Assembly (NCBI GenBank): GCA_025058315.1
Contig: JANXET010000006.1
Span: 1-64,000 of the forward strand
Source of the DNA: Candidatus Bathyarchaeota archaeon
Lineage (GTDB): Archaea > Thermoproteota > Bathyarchaeia > Bathyarchaeales > Bathycorpusculaceae
Direction of reading: 5' to 3'
DNA: 64,000 nucleotides
How positions within the stretch are numbered: position 1 is the stretch's first letter; every line of letters starts with the position of its first letter. Under the pieces are notes generated by a model, which had not been told where the DNA came from, searched no databases, and saw only the letters and a list, made by a program, of their open reading frames with translations. Shown in pieces: positions 20,291 through 30,126 of this stretch. A program made the position numbers and the translations under genes.

Positions 20291-22003
20291 ATGGAAAAAC
20301 CGCAGCTGAAAATTAGGAAGCTGCCTCCATGTAGGGCGGCATGCCCAGCGCACGTAAATGTTCAGGCGTATGTTTCTCTTATTCAAAGGGGTAAATTTAG
20401 GGAAGCCGTAGAAATAATAAGGAAGGATTTGCCGTTTCCCGCCATTTGTGGAAGGGTCTGCTTCAGCCCATGTGAAGATGCCTGTGCCAGAGTTAACGTT
20501 GACCAGTCCGTGGCAATTCGCGGCCTAAAGAGGCTTGTGGCGGACATTGAGCGTGAGCAGGGACGAGTAAAGGGCGAGCCGGTTCCCAAAAAATACAGCG
20601 AAAAAGTCGCCATCATCGGGGCCGGCCCCGCCGGTCTAACTGCTGCTTATGAGCTTGCAAAAATGGGTTATCCCGTAACTGTTTTTGAAAGAATGCCTGA
20701 ACCTGGGGGAATGATGCGCTACGGCATACCTAACTTTCGATTAGAAAAATTCGTTGTAGCAAACGAAATTGCATATATCCAGGATATAGGGGTTGAAATT
20801 AAAACTGGTGTTGAATTTGGGAAAGACATAACTCTTGAGGGTCTCAGAGAGGAAGGCTACAAGGCCTTTTTCATAGCTATAGGTGCTCAGTTAGGAATGA
20901 AGCTCAACGTGCCCGGCGAGGATCTTGAGGGAGTGATAAGCGCTGTAGACTTCCTTAGGGCTTTAGCCACTGGGAAGCCATTGAGAGTTGGTGAACGGGT
21001 AGCTGTGATAGGCGGTGGCAACACTGCGATGGACGCTGCCAGAACAGCTAAAAAACTAGGCGCCAAGGAGGTTATAGTGCTTTATAGACGCTCCCGCGAG
21101 GAAATGCCTGCTCATCCTCACGAGGTGGAATTAGCTGAAAAGGATGGAGTGAAGTTCTATTTCTTGGTTGCGCCGAAAAGGATTATTGGCGAAAACGGCA
21201 AGGTCAAAGCCATTGAGTGTATTAGAATGCGCCTAAGTGAGCCGGACGAATCTGGTAGAAGGCGTCCTGTTCCAATAAGTTTCTCAGAGCATCAGTATGA
21301 GGTTGACATGGTTATCCCGGCGATAGGGCAGGTGGTTGAAACTTCAGCTCTACCTCAGGAGTTGTTAAACAAGGATAAAGGCGGGATGCTGATAAAGTAT
21401 GACCCTCAAACGTTGGAGACTAGAATTCCAGGCGTTTTTGTTGGAGGCGACTTGGCGACAGGCCCCGCCAGCATTATTGAGGCTGTAGGCGCTGGGAAGC
21501 GTGCAGCCATTTCCATTCACCTGTACTTAAGGGGCCGAGATCCGAAAGAGGGATTGGATGAGACAATTGAGGAGGTCACCTGGGTTAAGGATTGGAATAT
21601 GGTTAATAAGAAAGCGCGCCGATACGACGCTCCAATAGAAAAGCCCCATTTAAGCCTTGAAGAGGCTATGGAGTATCTGATGCAGCTTAAGAAGAAAGCT
21701 AGGTTTGAGGCTTTCCGTTGTCTAGGCTGCGGGCCGTGCGCTGAATGCTTAGCAGGCGTGGAGCTCTGCGAAGGCGATAAAGCTGTTGTTGATGAAGTTA
21801 AATGCGTAGGCTGCAATGTATGCGCTGTTATCTGCCCTGTCGGCGCCATCAAGAAGAATGATCGTGGCGTAGCTCAGGTTAATGAGGACCTATGCAAGGG
21901 ATGTGGACTTTGTGCAGCAAGATGTCCAGAGAACGCAATAGCAATGAGGAAGCTATCGGCTGAAGCGATTATGGCCATGATTTCCACAGCATTGGAGAGG
22001 TGA
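20291..22003 (+). CDS. GltD-like FAD/NAD(P) oxidoreductase with C-terminal 2x[4Fe-4S] ferredoxin domain
   Basis: 570 aa. The N-terminal iron-sulfur domain (CRAACPAHVNVQAY, CGRVCFSPCEDAC) is followed by FAD motif GAGPAGLTAAY, NAD(P) motif GGGNTAMDAAR and C-terminal GVFVGGDLATG. Residues about 470-555 add CLGCGPCAEC, CVGCNVCAVICPVG and CKGCGLCAARCPEN, a ferredoxin-like tail with two [4Fe-4S] sites. The family moves electrons between NAD(P)H and iron-sulfur partners. As first gene of the operon it could link NAD(P)H to the Hdr-Mvh complex, which is an inference from context. It overlaps the next gene. Confidence 0.88.
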   Translation: MEKPQLKIRKLPPCRAACPAHVNVQAYVSLIQRGKFREAVEIIRKDLPFPAICGRVCFSPCEDACARVNVDQSVAIRGLKRLVADIEREQGRVKGEPVPKKYSEKVAIIGAGPAGLTAAYELAKMGYPVTVFERMPEPGGMMRYGIPNFRLEKFVVANEIAYIQDIGVEIKTGVEFGKDITLEGLREEGYKAFFIAIGAQLGMKLNVPGEDLEGVISAVDFLRALATGKPLRVGERVAVIGGGNTAMDAARTAKKLGAKEVIVLYRRSREEMPAHPHEVELAEKDGVKFYFLVAPKRIIGENGKVKAIECIRMRLSEPDESGRRRPVPISFSEHQYEVDMVIPAIGQVVETSALPQELLNKDKGGMLIKYDPQTLETRIPGVFVGGDLATGPASIIEAVGAGKRAAISIHLYLRGRDPKEGLDETIEEVTWVKDWNMVNKKARRYDAPIEKPHLSLEEAMEYLMQLKKKARFEAFRCLGCGPCAECLAGVELCEGDKAVVDEVKCVGCNVCAVICPVGAIKKNDRGVAQVNEDLCKGCGLCAARCPENAIAMRKLSAEAIMAMISTALER

Positions 22004-22764
22004 TGGAGATGGAGGCTGAGCCACCTAAAATAGTTTGTTTCATGTGTAATTGGGTCTTTTGTGGAGAGGAACTGCAGGTTCCATACAATTTTAACGTTTT
22101 CAGAGTTCCATGCATAGGCCGCATGGATCCAGTCCTAATTTTAGAGACATTTGCAAATGGTGCAGACGGCGTCATGCTTGTAGGATGTAAACCGGCAGAC
22201 TGCCACTTTGTTGACGGCAATTTGCATGCGGAACGCGCAGTGAAAATGTTAAAGAAACTTTTAAATTTAGCCGGCCTCGGACATGGACGTCTAAAAATCA
22301 TTTTATTCTCGCCATTGGAGGATGGGAACTTTGATAAGTATGCTAAGGAATTCTCAGAGGAAATATGGGTTCTTGGATCCTCTCCGCTTAAAAATGCCGA
22401 GTTGGCTCCGAAAATAACCGCTAATCTTGCAGCTGCTAAAAATGCAGCATCCGCCTTCAGACTTAGAGTGTTGCTGGGTAGGGAGGAAGAGTTGACAGAA
22501 TTAGAAAATGCCTATGGCGAAAGGATCTCAGAGAAGGATTATGACGCCCTACTGGATGATATCGTTAACGCTGAGTTCGTACGATACAAAATCCATTATC
22601 TCACCAGGGATAAGCCGCTCTCTGTTAGGCAGTTGGCTGAAATGCTCGGATTGAAACCATCAATAGTTCTCAGGCATATTACGAATATGCGGAGGAAGGG
22701 AATGATAAGCATGTACAGGGTTGAAGGTAACACTCCACTTTACAAGGCCCTGGAGGTGCATTAA
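22003..22764 (+). CDS. MvhD-like [2Fe-2S] protein fused to a winged helix-turn-helix
   Basis: Residues about 8-135 are MvhD/FlpD-like (PCIGRMDPVLILETFANGAD, LVGCKPADCHF). The first cysteine motif reads CNWVFC instead of the usual CNWC, so cluster coordination may differ. Residues about 165-250 end in a winged-helix domain (LSVRQLAEMLGLKPSIVLRH, then RRKGMISMYRVEGNTPLY), like ArsR-type regulators. ATG 22003 overlaps the upstream TGA; ATG 22009 has the better distance to GGAGAGG. I infer either an Hdr subunit with a DNA-binding tail or a redox-responsive operon regulator. I do not know this fusion from a characterised protein. Confidence 0.85.
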   Translation: MEMEAEPPKIVCFMCNWVFCGEELQVPYNFNVFRVPCIGRMDPVLILETFANGADGVMLVGCKPADCHFVDGNLHAERAVKMLKKLLNLAGLGHGRLKIILFSPLEDGNFDKYAKEFSEEIWVLGSSPLKNAELAPKITANLAAAKNAASAFRLRVLLGREEELTELENAYGERISEKDYDALLDDIVNAEFVRYKIHYLTRDKPLSVRQLAEMLGLKPSIVLRHITNMRRKGMISMYRVEGNTPLYKALEVH

Positions 22765-22765
22765 A

Positions 22766-25700
22766 ATGGCTGATGGAAAGGTTGGAGCCGTTTTAGTTGT
22801 TGGCGGCGGCGTTGCAGGTATACAGGCTTCGCTGGACTTGGCTGATTCAGGCTTCAAGGTTTACCTGCTGGATGAAGCTCCAAGCATCGGTGGAGTAATG
22901 GCTCAGCTTGATAAGACGTTTCCGACAAACGATTGTTCCATGTGCATTTTGGCGCCTAAGCTTGTTGCAGCGGGTAGACACTCCAACATCACGCTGATAA
23001 CTAACGCTGAAGTTATGGCTGTGGATGGTGAACCTGGAAACTTCGAAGTTAAGATTCTGAAAAGAAGCCGCTACATAAATGAGGAAAAATGTAACGGATG
23101 CGGGCTATGCGCCCAGAAGTGCCCAGTTGAAGCCATAGACACATATAATAAAGGCTTAACTGACAGAAGCGCAATATACGTGGAGTTCCCGCAGGCTGTA
23201 CCGCTAAGATTTAAGATAGACCGTGAAAAGTGCATAGGCTGCAGAACATGCCAGGAAGTTTGTAAGGCTAACGCGGTGGAATATGACCAGAAGGACACCG
23301 AAGTTGTTTTGAATGTAGGCTCAATAATACTTGCCCCCGGATTTGAACCCTTTGACGCGCGTCTCAAAAGCGAGTACGGCTATGGCCGCTACCAGAATGT
23401 GGTCACAAGCATGGAGTTTGAGCGTATCCTGAACGCTTCAGGCCCCTACGGTGGAGTTGTTTTAAGACCTTCAGACGGCGAGATTCCGCGAAAAATAGCC
23501 TTTGTGCAGTGTGTAGGTTCTCGTGATGCCCAAGTTGGAAACATCTACTGCTCTGCAGCGTGCTGCATGTATGGAATAAAGGAAGCCATAATAGCCAAAG
23601 AGCATGTGCCAACCAAGCTTGACTGCACAATGTTCTATATGGACATTCGAGCTTATGGAAAGGAGTTCGACGCATATTACAAGCGTGCCCAGGAGGAGTA
23701 CAGCATAAGATTTGTAAGATCAAGGGTTGCCCGTATAACTGAAGATCCCTCAACTGGTAACCTACTCGTTCATTATGTGGGTGAGGATGAAACACCAAGA
23801 GTTGAAGAGTTCGATATGGTGGTTTTATCAACAGGGATGAAGCCGCCTAAAAATTTTGAGAAGCTTGCTAAGGTGTTTGGAATAAAGATCAATAAGTACG
23901 GGTTCTGCGAGACAGATCCATTTACACCGCTGGAAACCTCAAAACCAGGCATATATGTATGTGGCGCCTTCAACTCCCCAAAGGATATTCCTGAAAGCGT
24001 CGCCCAGGCAAGCGGAGCAGCAGCTAAAGCTATGGCGGTAATAGCTTCAGGGAGAGGTAAACTAGTAGCTGCTAAAGAGTATCCGCCAGAAATCGATGTA
24101 ACCTCGGAGGAGCCTCGCATTGGAGTTTTCATATGCCACTGCGGCATTAACATAGGTGGGTTCGTGAATGTTCCGGAAGTTGTGGAATATGCCAAGAGTC
24201 TTCCAAATGTAGTTTATGCTGAAGGCAACCTCTACACTTGCTCAGACGATACCCAAAAGAGGATAAGGGAGAAAATTCAAGAGTTCCGTTTAAACCGGGT
24301 GGTAGTGGCCTCATGTACTCCTAGAACTCATGAACCATTATTCAGAGAAACACTACGCGAGGCAGGTTTAAATCCCTACCTTTTCGAGATGGCGAACATC
24401 AGAGATCAATGCAGCTGGGTGCATATGCATCAGCCCAAAGAAGCAACAGAGAAAGCTAAAGATCTCGTAAGGTCTGTTGTTGCCAAAGCCCGCCTTTTAA
24501 CACCCCTCAAAAACCCAACAGTGAACGTTACACCAGTCGCCCTTATAATAGGCGGCGGCGTTTCCGGAATGACAGCTGCTCTTGAACTTGCTGCTCAGGG
24601 ATTCGAAGTTCACTTGGTGGAGAAGGAGAAGGAACTCGGAGGCCACCTTAGAAAAATTTACTACACACTTGAAGGCATAGACCCTCAAAAGTTCCTGAAT
24701 AATCTTGTAAAATCAGTTATGGAAAATGACAGAATACATGTTTACTTAGGCGCCGAGGTAACTGAGGTAAGCGGGTTCGTGGGGAATTTCAAGTCAAAAA
24801 TACTTCACGAAGGTAAAGAGAAACTTGTGGAGCATGGGGTTGTAATAGTCGCTGTTGGCGCAACAGAATATCAGCCAAAGGAATATTTATACGGGCAGGA
24901 TCCGCGGGTGTTGACGCAGCATGAACTTGAAGAGAAACTGGCCAAAGGCGAGTTTAACGCTAAAAGAATCGTTATGATACAATGCGTCGGCGCAAGGAAT
25001 GAGGAAAGGCCTAACTGTTCAAGAATCTGCTGCGGCCAAGCTGTGAAAAACGCTCTGAAAATTAAAGATGTGAATCCTGAAGCTGAAGTTTACGTTTTAT
25101 ACAAGGACATAAGGACTTATGGTTTCATGGAAGAGTATTATCGTGAAGCTTCTGAGAAAGGTGTGCTATTCATAAACTATACTGATGCCTGCAAACCAAA
25201 AGTTTCAAACGAGAACGGCGTGTTAAAGGTGTCATTCTGGGAGCCAGTGCTGAAGCAGGAAGTTGAAATAGAACCTGACCTTGTAATCCTAAGCGCGGCT
25301 ACAATACCTAACCCTGACAACAAACATGTCGCTGAAATGCTTAAAGTACCCTTAACCAAGGAAGGCTTCTTCCTTGAGGCTCACATGAAGCTTAGGCCAG
25401 TTGACTTCCAAACTGACGGGGTTTTCCTATGTGGAATGGCGCATTCGCCGAAGTTTATAGACGAATGTATCGCGCAAGCATGCGCAGCCGCCGCCAGAGC
25501 TGCAACAATCCTGTCGAAGAAGTACCTTGAGATGGAAGGAATAGTGGCAAACGTGGATGAAGATTTATGTAGCGGATGCAGAATTTGTGAATCTCTATGC
25601 CCGTACGGCGCGATTGAGATGACTGAAAAGGCTGGAAAAGTCGTGGCGCATGTCATTGAAGCCCTATGCAAGGGCTGCGGGGTATGCGGAACTGCATGTC

Positions 25701-25789
25701 CAACCAAAGCAATAGTGCTTGGACACTTCACAACGGAGGAAATCCTTGCTCAAGTTAGAGCTGTACTGAAGGAGATGATTGCGGAATGA
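22766..25789 (+). CDS. hdrA: Double HdrA: two heterodisulfide reductase A modules in one chain
   Basis: About 1007 aa, longer than the usual 650. Module 1 has FAD motif [38 protein letters not shown] and the HdrA motif QCVGSRD. Near residue 450 an HdrA N-terminal domain appears ([14 protein letters not shown]). Module 2 has FAD motif [12 protein letters not shown] and QCVGARNEE. The C terminus has two ferredoxin motifs ([28 protein letters not shown]). ATG 22766 is fixed by GGAGGTG at 22751-22757. Two FAD sites in one chain may give a more complex bifurcation path than HdrA copy 1. It overlaps mvhD by ATGA. Confidence 0.93.
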   Translation: MADGKVGAVLVVGGGVAGIQASLDLADSGFKVYLLDEAPSIGGVMAQLDKTFPTNDCSMCILAPKLVAAGRHSNITLITNAEVMAVDGEPGNFEVKILKRSRYINEEKCNGCGLCAQKCPVEAIDTYNKGLTDRSAIYVEFPQAVPLRFKIDREKCIGCRTCQEVCKANAVEYDQKDTEVVLNVGSIILAPGFEPFDARLKSEYGYGRYQNVVTSMEFERILNASGPYGGVVLRPSDGEIPRKIAFVQCVGSRDAQVGNIYCSAACCMYGIKEAIIAKEHVPTKLDCTMFYMDIRAYGKEFDAYYKRAQEEYSIRFVRSRVARITEDPSTGNLLVHYVGEDETPRVEEFDMVVLSTGMKPPKNFEKLAKVFGIKINKYGFCETDPFTPLETSKPGIYVCGAFNSPKDIPESVAQASGAAAKAMAVIASGRGKLVAAKEYPPEIDVTSEEPRIGVFICHCGINIGGFVNVPEVVEYAKSLPNVVYAEGNLYTCSDDTQKRIREKIQEFRLNRVVVASCTPRTHEPLFRETLREAGLNPYLFEMANIRDQCSWVHMHQPKEATEKAKDLVRSVVAKARLLTPLKNPTVNVTPVALIIGGGVSGMTAALELAAQGFEVHLVEKEKELGGHLRKIYYTLEGIDPQKFLNNLVKSVMENDRIHVYLGAEVTEVSGFVGNFKSKILHEGKEKLVEHGVVIVAVGATEYQPKEYLYGQDPRVLTQHELEEKLAKGEFNAKRIVMIQCVGARNEERPNCSRICCGQAVKNALKIKDVNPEAEVYVLYKDIRTYGFMEEYYREASEKGVLFINYTDACKPKVSNENGVLKVSFWEPVLKQEVEIEPDLVILSAATIPNPDNKHVAEMLKVPLTKEGFFLEAHMKLRPVDFQTDGVFLCGMAHSPKFIDECIAQACAAAARAATILSKKYLEMEGIVANVDEDLCSGCRICESLCPYGAIEMTEKAGKVVAHVIEALCKGCGVCGTACPTKAIVLGHFTTEEILAQVRAVLKEMIAE

Positions 25790-26229
25790 GCGCCCACGAG
25801 AAGAGGGAATTTGAGCCTAAAATTGTTGGTTTCCTATGTAACTGGTGTTCCTATGCAGGCGCAGATCTGGCGGGAGTAAGCCGTATCCAGTATCCGCCAA
25901 ACATACGTGTAATCCGAGTTATGTGCAGTGGAAGAATAGATCCCGTGTTTATTTTAGAAGCCTTCAAGAACGGTGCTGACGGCGTCCTAGTGTCCGGATG
26001 CCATCTTCCTTCAGATTGCCACTATCTAAGCGGGAATTTCAAGGCACTTAGGAGGGTAACTCTATTAAGGAGAGTTATAAAAGAATTTGGCATAGAGCCT
26101 GAAAGGCTCCGGCTGGAATGGATCTCTGCAAGTGAAGGGGATAAGTTTGCGGCTGTCGTACGGGACATGGTTGAGCAGATTAAAAAGCTTGGGCCAAGTC
26201 CATTAAAAATGAAGGAGGGTGAAGAATGA
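25786..26229 (+). CDS. mvhD: Hydrogenase iron-sulfur subunit MvhD
   Basis: 147 aa. Links the hydrogenase to HdrA through a [2Fe-2S] cluster. Conserved cysteines are in [19 protein letters not shown] and [11 protein letters not shown]. It overlaps both neighbours through ATGA junctions. It is a stand-alone version of the domain that is fused to HdrA in the first operon. Confidence 0.93.
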   Translation: MSAHEKREFEPKIVGFLCNWCSYAGADLAGVSRIQYPPNIRVIRVMCSGRIDPVFILEAFKNGADGVLVSGCHLPSDCHYLSGNFKALRRVTLLRRVIKEFGIEPERLRLEWISASEGDKFAAVVRDMVEQIKKLGPSPLKMKEGEE

Positions 26230-26780
26230 GCCAGACGCAGGAACAGGTTCCCTCTGTCATAAAAGCCGAGGAGCTTAATTCAAAATTTAAGTACGAAATC
26301 AGCAAGATGCCCGGTGCAGAAAAGATCATGGCTTGTTTCCAGTGTGGAACATGCACAGCCGACTGTCCCATCGCCAGGTACAGCCAATTCTATAGGCCTC
26401 GAAGGATAGCCCGCATGGTTCAGCTTGGACTGAAGGAAAGGCTGCTCTCAGATGAAGCATTGTGGCTGTGCTCCTCCTGCTTCACATGCGTAGATCATTG
26501 TCCGCAGGGAGTAGAAATAGCGGGTATAGTGAGGGTTCTGCGTAACATGGCCGTAGCTGATAAGGCTGTTCTGCCGCTTGTCTACAAGGAGTTAGCGACG
26601 AATCTCATGAAAAATGGTTACGTGTATGAAATTCCCGAGTCAAGACGACAGAAAAGAGTTGAGATGGGTTTACCGCCCCTTCCAAAGCCAAACTTGAATG
26701 ACATTTTGAAAATCTTCGAAGTAACTGGTTCCCTAAAATTAATTGAGAAAGTTAAAACCATCGAGAAGGTGAGGAGCTGA
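26226..26780 (+). CDS. hdrC: Heterodisulfide reductase subunit C, copy 2
   Basis: 184 aa iron-sulfur subunit with two [4Fe-4S] motifs ([28 protein letters not shown]). Start ATG 26226 overlaps the mvhD stop; a GGAGGGTG ribosome-binding site lies just upstream. The gene joins hdrB through TGATG. It is paralogous to the gene at 16086, with a longer N terminus. Confidence 0.93.
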   Translation: MSQTQEQVPSVIKAEELNSKFKYEISKMPGAEKIMACFQCGTCTADCPIARYSQFYRPRRIARMVQLGLKERLLSDEALWLCSSCFTCVDHCPQGVEIAGIVRVLRNMAVADKAVLPLVYKELATNLMKNGYVYEIPESRRQKRVEMGLPPLPKPNLNDILKIFEVTGSLKLIEKVKTIEKVRS

Positions 26781-27658
26781 TGGCTAATCCCAAATATCTA
26801 ATTTTCACAGGCTGCGTCATCCCGTATAGGCTTTCAAGCTATGAAATTTCAGCTAGAAAGGTTCTCTCTAAACTAGGCGTAGAGCTTATGGAGATGCCTG
26901 ACTTTAATTGCTGCGGATATCCCATGGACGTAATAAATCATGACTTAATGTTGACGCTTGCAGCTAGAAATCTATGCATAGCTGAAAAGGAGGGCTTGAA
27001 CATAATGACTCTGTGCAATGGATGCTTCTGCAGCCTTAACGAGACAAATAAAGCGTTGAAGGAGGACAGGAAACTGCGTGAGAAAATCAACGGTTACCTT
27101 AAAGAGGTGGGAATGGAGTTTAAGGGCACCATAGAAGTTAAGCACCTCATATACGTGCTTTCAGAGGATTTAGGCTACGAGAAAATAAAAAGCGCTGTTG
27201 TAAAGCCGCTGAGCAAGCTTAAGGTAGCCCAGCATAGTGGATGTCACGTTGTTAGACCTGCAAAGTACGTTGGACGAGATGATCCTGAGAATCCCCACAC
27301 CCTGAAGAACCTGATTAGGCTTACAGGCGCCGAATGCCTAGACTATGTTGATGAAGCTGAATGCTGCGGAAACCCAATCATCGGAGTTAACGAGGAGGTG
27401 CCTTTCAGCATGGCTAAGGAAAAGCTTGACCATATACGTGCCGCCGGCGCTCAGGCGCTTATAACCATATGCCCATTCTGCCATATTATGTTTGACCTTA
27501 ATCAGCCGAGAATAGAACGGGCGTTCAACGAGAAATATGGGCTTCCGGTGCTGCATTACACTCAGCTTCTCGGCTTAGCCATGGGCTTCACCCCTGAGGA
27601 ACTTGCGGTTAATGAACTGCGGGTTAAACCCCTGGAAATTTTAAACTTGATAAGGTGA
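26780..27658 (+). CDS. hdrB: Heterodisulfide reductase subunit B, copy 2
   Basis: 292 aa with two canonical CCG domains: FTGCVIP, NCCGYP, LCNGC and then SGCH, ECCGNP, CPFC. Unlike copy 1, the first domain keeps the standard CCGYP. The residue set for two non-cubane clusters appears complete. ATG 26780 overlaps the hdrC stop. The substrate disulfide is not indicated by any neighbour. Confidence 0.93.
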   Translation: MANPKYLIFTGCVIPYRLSSYEISARKVLSKLGVELMEMPDFNCCGYPMDVINHDLMLTLAARNLCIAEKEGLNIMTLCNGCFCSLNETNKALKEDRKLREKINGYLKEVGMEFKGTIEVKHLIYVLSEDLGYEKIKSAVVKPLSKLKVAQHSGCHVVRPAKYVGRDDPENPHTLKNLIRLTGAECLDYVDEAECCGNPIIGVNEEVPFSMAKEKLDHIRAAGAQALITICPFCHIMFDLNQPRIERAFNEKYGLPVLHYTQLLGLAMGFTPEELAVNELRVKPLEILNLIR

Positions 27659-27664
27659 AATGTT

Positions 27665-28648
27665 ATGTCGAAAGAAAAATTGAAAATAGCATTCTATTGG
27701 GCGGCAAGCTGCGGAGGCTGCGAAATAGCAGTCCTGGATATAAACGAGAAAATCCTTGATGTGGTGCAAATCGCAGACATAGTTTTCTGGCCAGTAGCAA
27801 TGGATGTGAAATATAAAGACGTTGAGAACATGCCTGACAAGCACATAGACATCTGCTTCTTTAACGGTGGAATCCGAAACAGCGAGCAAGAATACATGGC
27901 GAAACTTCTGAGGCAGAAATCAAAAGTGCTTGTGGCTTACGGAGCATGTGCACATTTAGGCGGCGTCCCTGGACTAGCAAACTTGTCCAGCAAGAAAGAA
28001 ATCTTCGAGAAAGTTTACCTGTCAACACCGTCAACAGTGAATTCTGAAGGTGTAGTGCCTCAGCCCAAGACAAAAGTCGGGGAAGGCGAGTTAGAAATTC
28101 CAGAATTTTACGACACTGTAAGAACCCTAGATCAAACAGTAGATGTTGATTATTATGTGCCTGGATGCCCGCCTGCAGTGGAACGCACATTATATGCCAT
28201 AGAAGCCTTGACAAAGGATTCGCCGCCGCCGAAGGGCACAGTGCTGGCTCCGCCAAAATCAGTCTGCGATGAATGTCCGAGAAAGAAGGAAAGCAAGAAA
28301 GTTTCGAATGTTTACCGTGTTTACGAGAAGATACCTGAGCCTGAAAAATGCTTGCTTGAGCAAGGCTTCATCTGTATGGGGCCTGCAACCCGAGGAGGCT
28401 GCGGTGCAAGATGCTTAAAGGCGAACATGCCGTGCACCGGTTGTGGCGGGCCATGCCCCAACTCGCCTGAGCAAGGCGCCGCCATGATAAGTGCCCTAGC
28501 TTCAATACTTGGATTAGAAGAGGAAAAGGAAATGTACACTGAGGAAAAAGTGGAAAAACTTGTAGATCAGATAAAGGATCCCATCGGCACATTCTACATG
28601 TACGCGTTACCAGCCTCCATCCTCAGGCGGAGGGTGATTCGTCAATGA
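27665..28648 (+). CDS. mvhG: F420-non-reducing [NiFe] hydrogenase small subunit, copy 2
   Basis: 327 aa, close paralogue of the 11264 gene (shared AFYWAASCGGCEIAVLDINE). Cysteine motifs SCGGCE, GACAHLGG, GCPPAVE and CTGCGGPCPN are present. In the second cysteine region this copy has ACAH where copy 1 has SCACDG. It is 6 nt after hdrB, preceded by a GGTGAA ribosome-binding site, and overlaps mvhA by ATGA. Confidence 0.93.
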   Translation: MSKEKLKIAFYWAASCGGCEIAVLDINEKILDVVQIADIVFWPVAMDVKYKDVENMPDKHIDICFFNGGIRNSEQEYMAKLLRQKSKVLVAYGACAHLGGVPGLANLSSKKEIFEKVYLSTPSTVNSEGVVPQPKTKVGEGELEIPEFYDTVRTLDQTVDVDYYVPGCPPAVERTLYAIEALTKDSPPPKGTVLAPPKSVCDECPRKKESKKVSNVYRVYEKIPEPEKCLLEQGFICMGPATRGGCGARCLKANMPCTGCGGPCPNSPEQGAAMISALASILGLEEEKEMYTEEKVEKLVDQIKDPIGTFYMYALPASILRRRVIRQ

Positions 28649-30099
28649 AGGAAGTAATAATAGATCCAATAACAAGACTTGAAGGGCATGGTAAAATAGC
28701 CATATTCCTAAATGAAGCTGGCGAAGTTGAAAACGCTTATCTGCAGGTTCCTGAACTCAGAGGCTTCGAAAGGTTCTGCATAGGAAGAAAAGCTGAAGAC
28801 ATGCCTCTGCTTACAAGCAGAATCTGCGGAGTCTGTCCCGTAGCCCATCACATGGCTGGAACCAAAGCCTTAGACGCCGCGTTTAATGTGGAACCTCCTG
28901 AGCCGGCTAAAAAACTACGCGAGCTAATGTATTGCGGATATTACATATACGATCACACGCTTCACTTCTACTACTTAGGCGGTCCAGACTTTATTGTGGG
29001 GCCAAAGGCTCCTGCCGAGAAACGTAACATTCTCGGCGTTATAGAGAAGGCCGGCATAGACATCGCCAAAGAAGTAATAAAGCATAGGGCCTATGGCCAA
29101 AAAATAACTGAGATAGTAGGTGGCAAAGCTACCCATCCAGTATGCGGCCTCCCAGGCGGAGTGTCAAAGTCCATAAGCGAGGAAGAGAGGCGGGAAATAG
29201 AAAATATGGCGACGTCCGCTGTTAACTTTGCACAGCTAACCCTGAAGATATTCCATGATCTTGTTCTCGGAAATACTGAATATGTGGATCTAATAAAAAG
29301 CGGTGCATACACGCTGCATACGCATTACATGGGTCTTGTGGATGAAAATAACAAGGTTAATCTTTACGATGGAAAAATAAGAGTCGTAGATCCTTACGGT
29401 AAGGAATTCGTAAAATTCGAAGCAAAAGACTACTTGAATCACATAGCTGAACATGTGGAGCCGTGGACATACGTTAAGTTTCCGTATCTTAGAAAATTAG
29501 GCTGGAAAGGGTTCGTCGACGGCCCTGACAGTGGAATATACCGTGTTGGGCCTCTTGCAAGGCTTAACGCATCCGACGGTATGGCCACTCCTCTAGCCCA
29601 GGCGGAATACGAGCTGATGTACAAGACATTAGGCGGGAAACCTGTCCACTCCACTCTCGCATACCACTGGGCTAGGCTTATTGAACTCTTATATGCGGCT
29701 GAACGTGCAGTTGAGCTTGTGAAGGATCCGGAGATAACAAGCACTAACATCCGTAATAAGCCCGGAGAGCCCGGAGAAGGCGTAGGCGTGGTTGAAGCTG
29801 CGAGGGGGACGCTAATCCATCATTATGTGCTCGATAAGGATGCATTGGTTAAAGATGTAAACCTCATTGTCGCCACCGTGAATAATGCACCATCCATAAA
29901 CATGTCAGTGCGAAATGCAGCTAAGGGGCTTATCCATGGCGAAAAAGTGGATCCTGGACTGCTAAACATGGTGGAGATGGCCTTCAGGGCTTACGATCCA
30001 TGCTTCGGATGTGCAACCCACTATGCAATAGGCCAAATGCCATTAACATTGGAAATCTACAATGCCAATGGAAAACTAGTAAAGACTGTTCAAAGGTAA
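28645..30099 (+). CDS. mvhA: F420-non-reducing [NiFe] hydrogenase large subunit, copy 2
   Basis: 484 aa catalytic subunit with L1 motif RICGVCPVAH and L2 motif DPCFGCATH, so all four NiFe ligands are present, followed by about 25 residues of likely maturation tail. It is highly similar to copy 1 over its whole length, suggesting duplication of the mvhGA pair. Difference seen: HPVCGLPGG here against HPVSACVPGG in copy 1. The gene for its likely maturation protease follows at once. Confidence 0.94.
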   Translation: MKEVIIDPITRLEGHGKIAIFLNEAGEVENAYLQVPELRGFERFCIGRKAEDMPLLTSRICGVCPVAHHMAGTKALDAAFNVEPPEPAKKLRELMYCGYYIYDHTLHFYYLGGPDFIVGPKAPAEKRNILGVIEKAGIDIAKEVIKHRAYGQKITEIVGGKATHPVCGLPGGVSKSISEEERREIENMATSAVNFAQLTLKIFHDLVLGNTEYVDLIKSGAYTLHTHYMGLVDENNKVNLYDGKIRVVDPYGKEFVKFEAKDYLNHIAEHVEPWTYVKFPYLRKLGWKGFVDGPDSGIYRVGPLARLNASDGMATPLAQAEYELMYKTLGGKPVHSTLAYHWARLIELLYAAERAVELVKDPEITSTNIRNKPGEPGEGVGVVEAARGTLIHHYVLDKDALVKDVNLIVATVNNAPSINMSVRNAAKGLIHGEKVDPGLLNMVEMAFRAYDPCFGCATHYAIGQMPLTLEIYNANGKLVKTVQR

Positions 30100-30126
30100 G
30101 CTCCCATTTCCTCCTTTATTTTGTTA

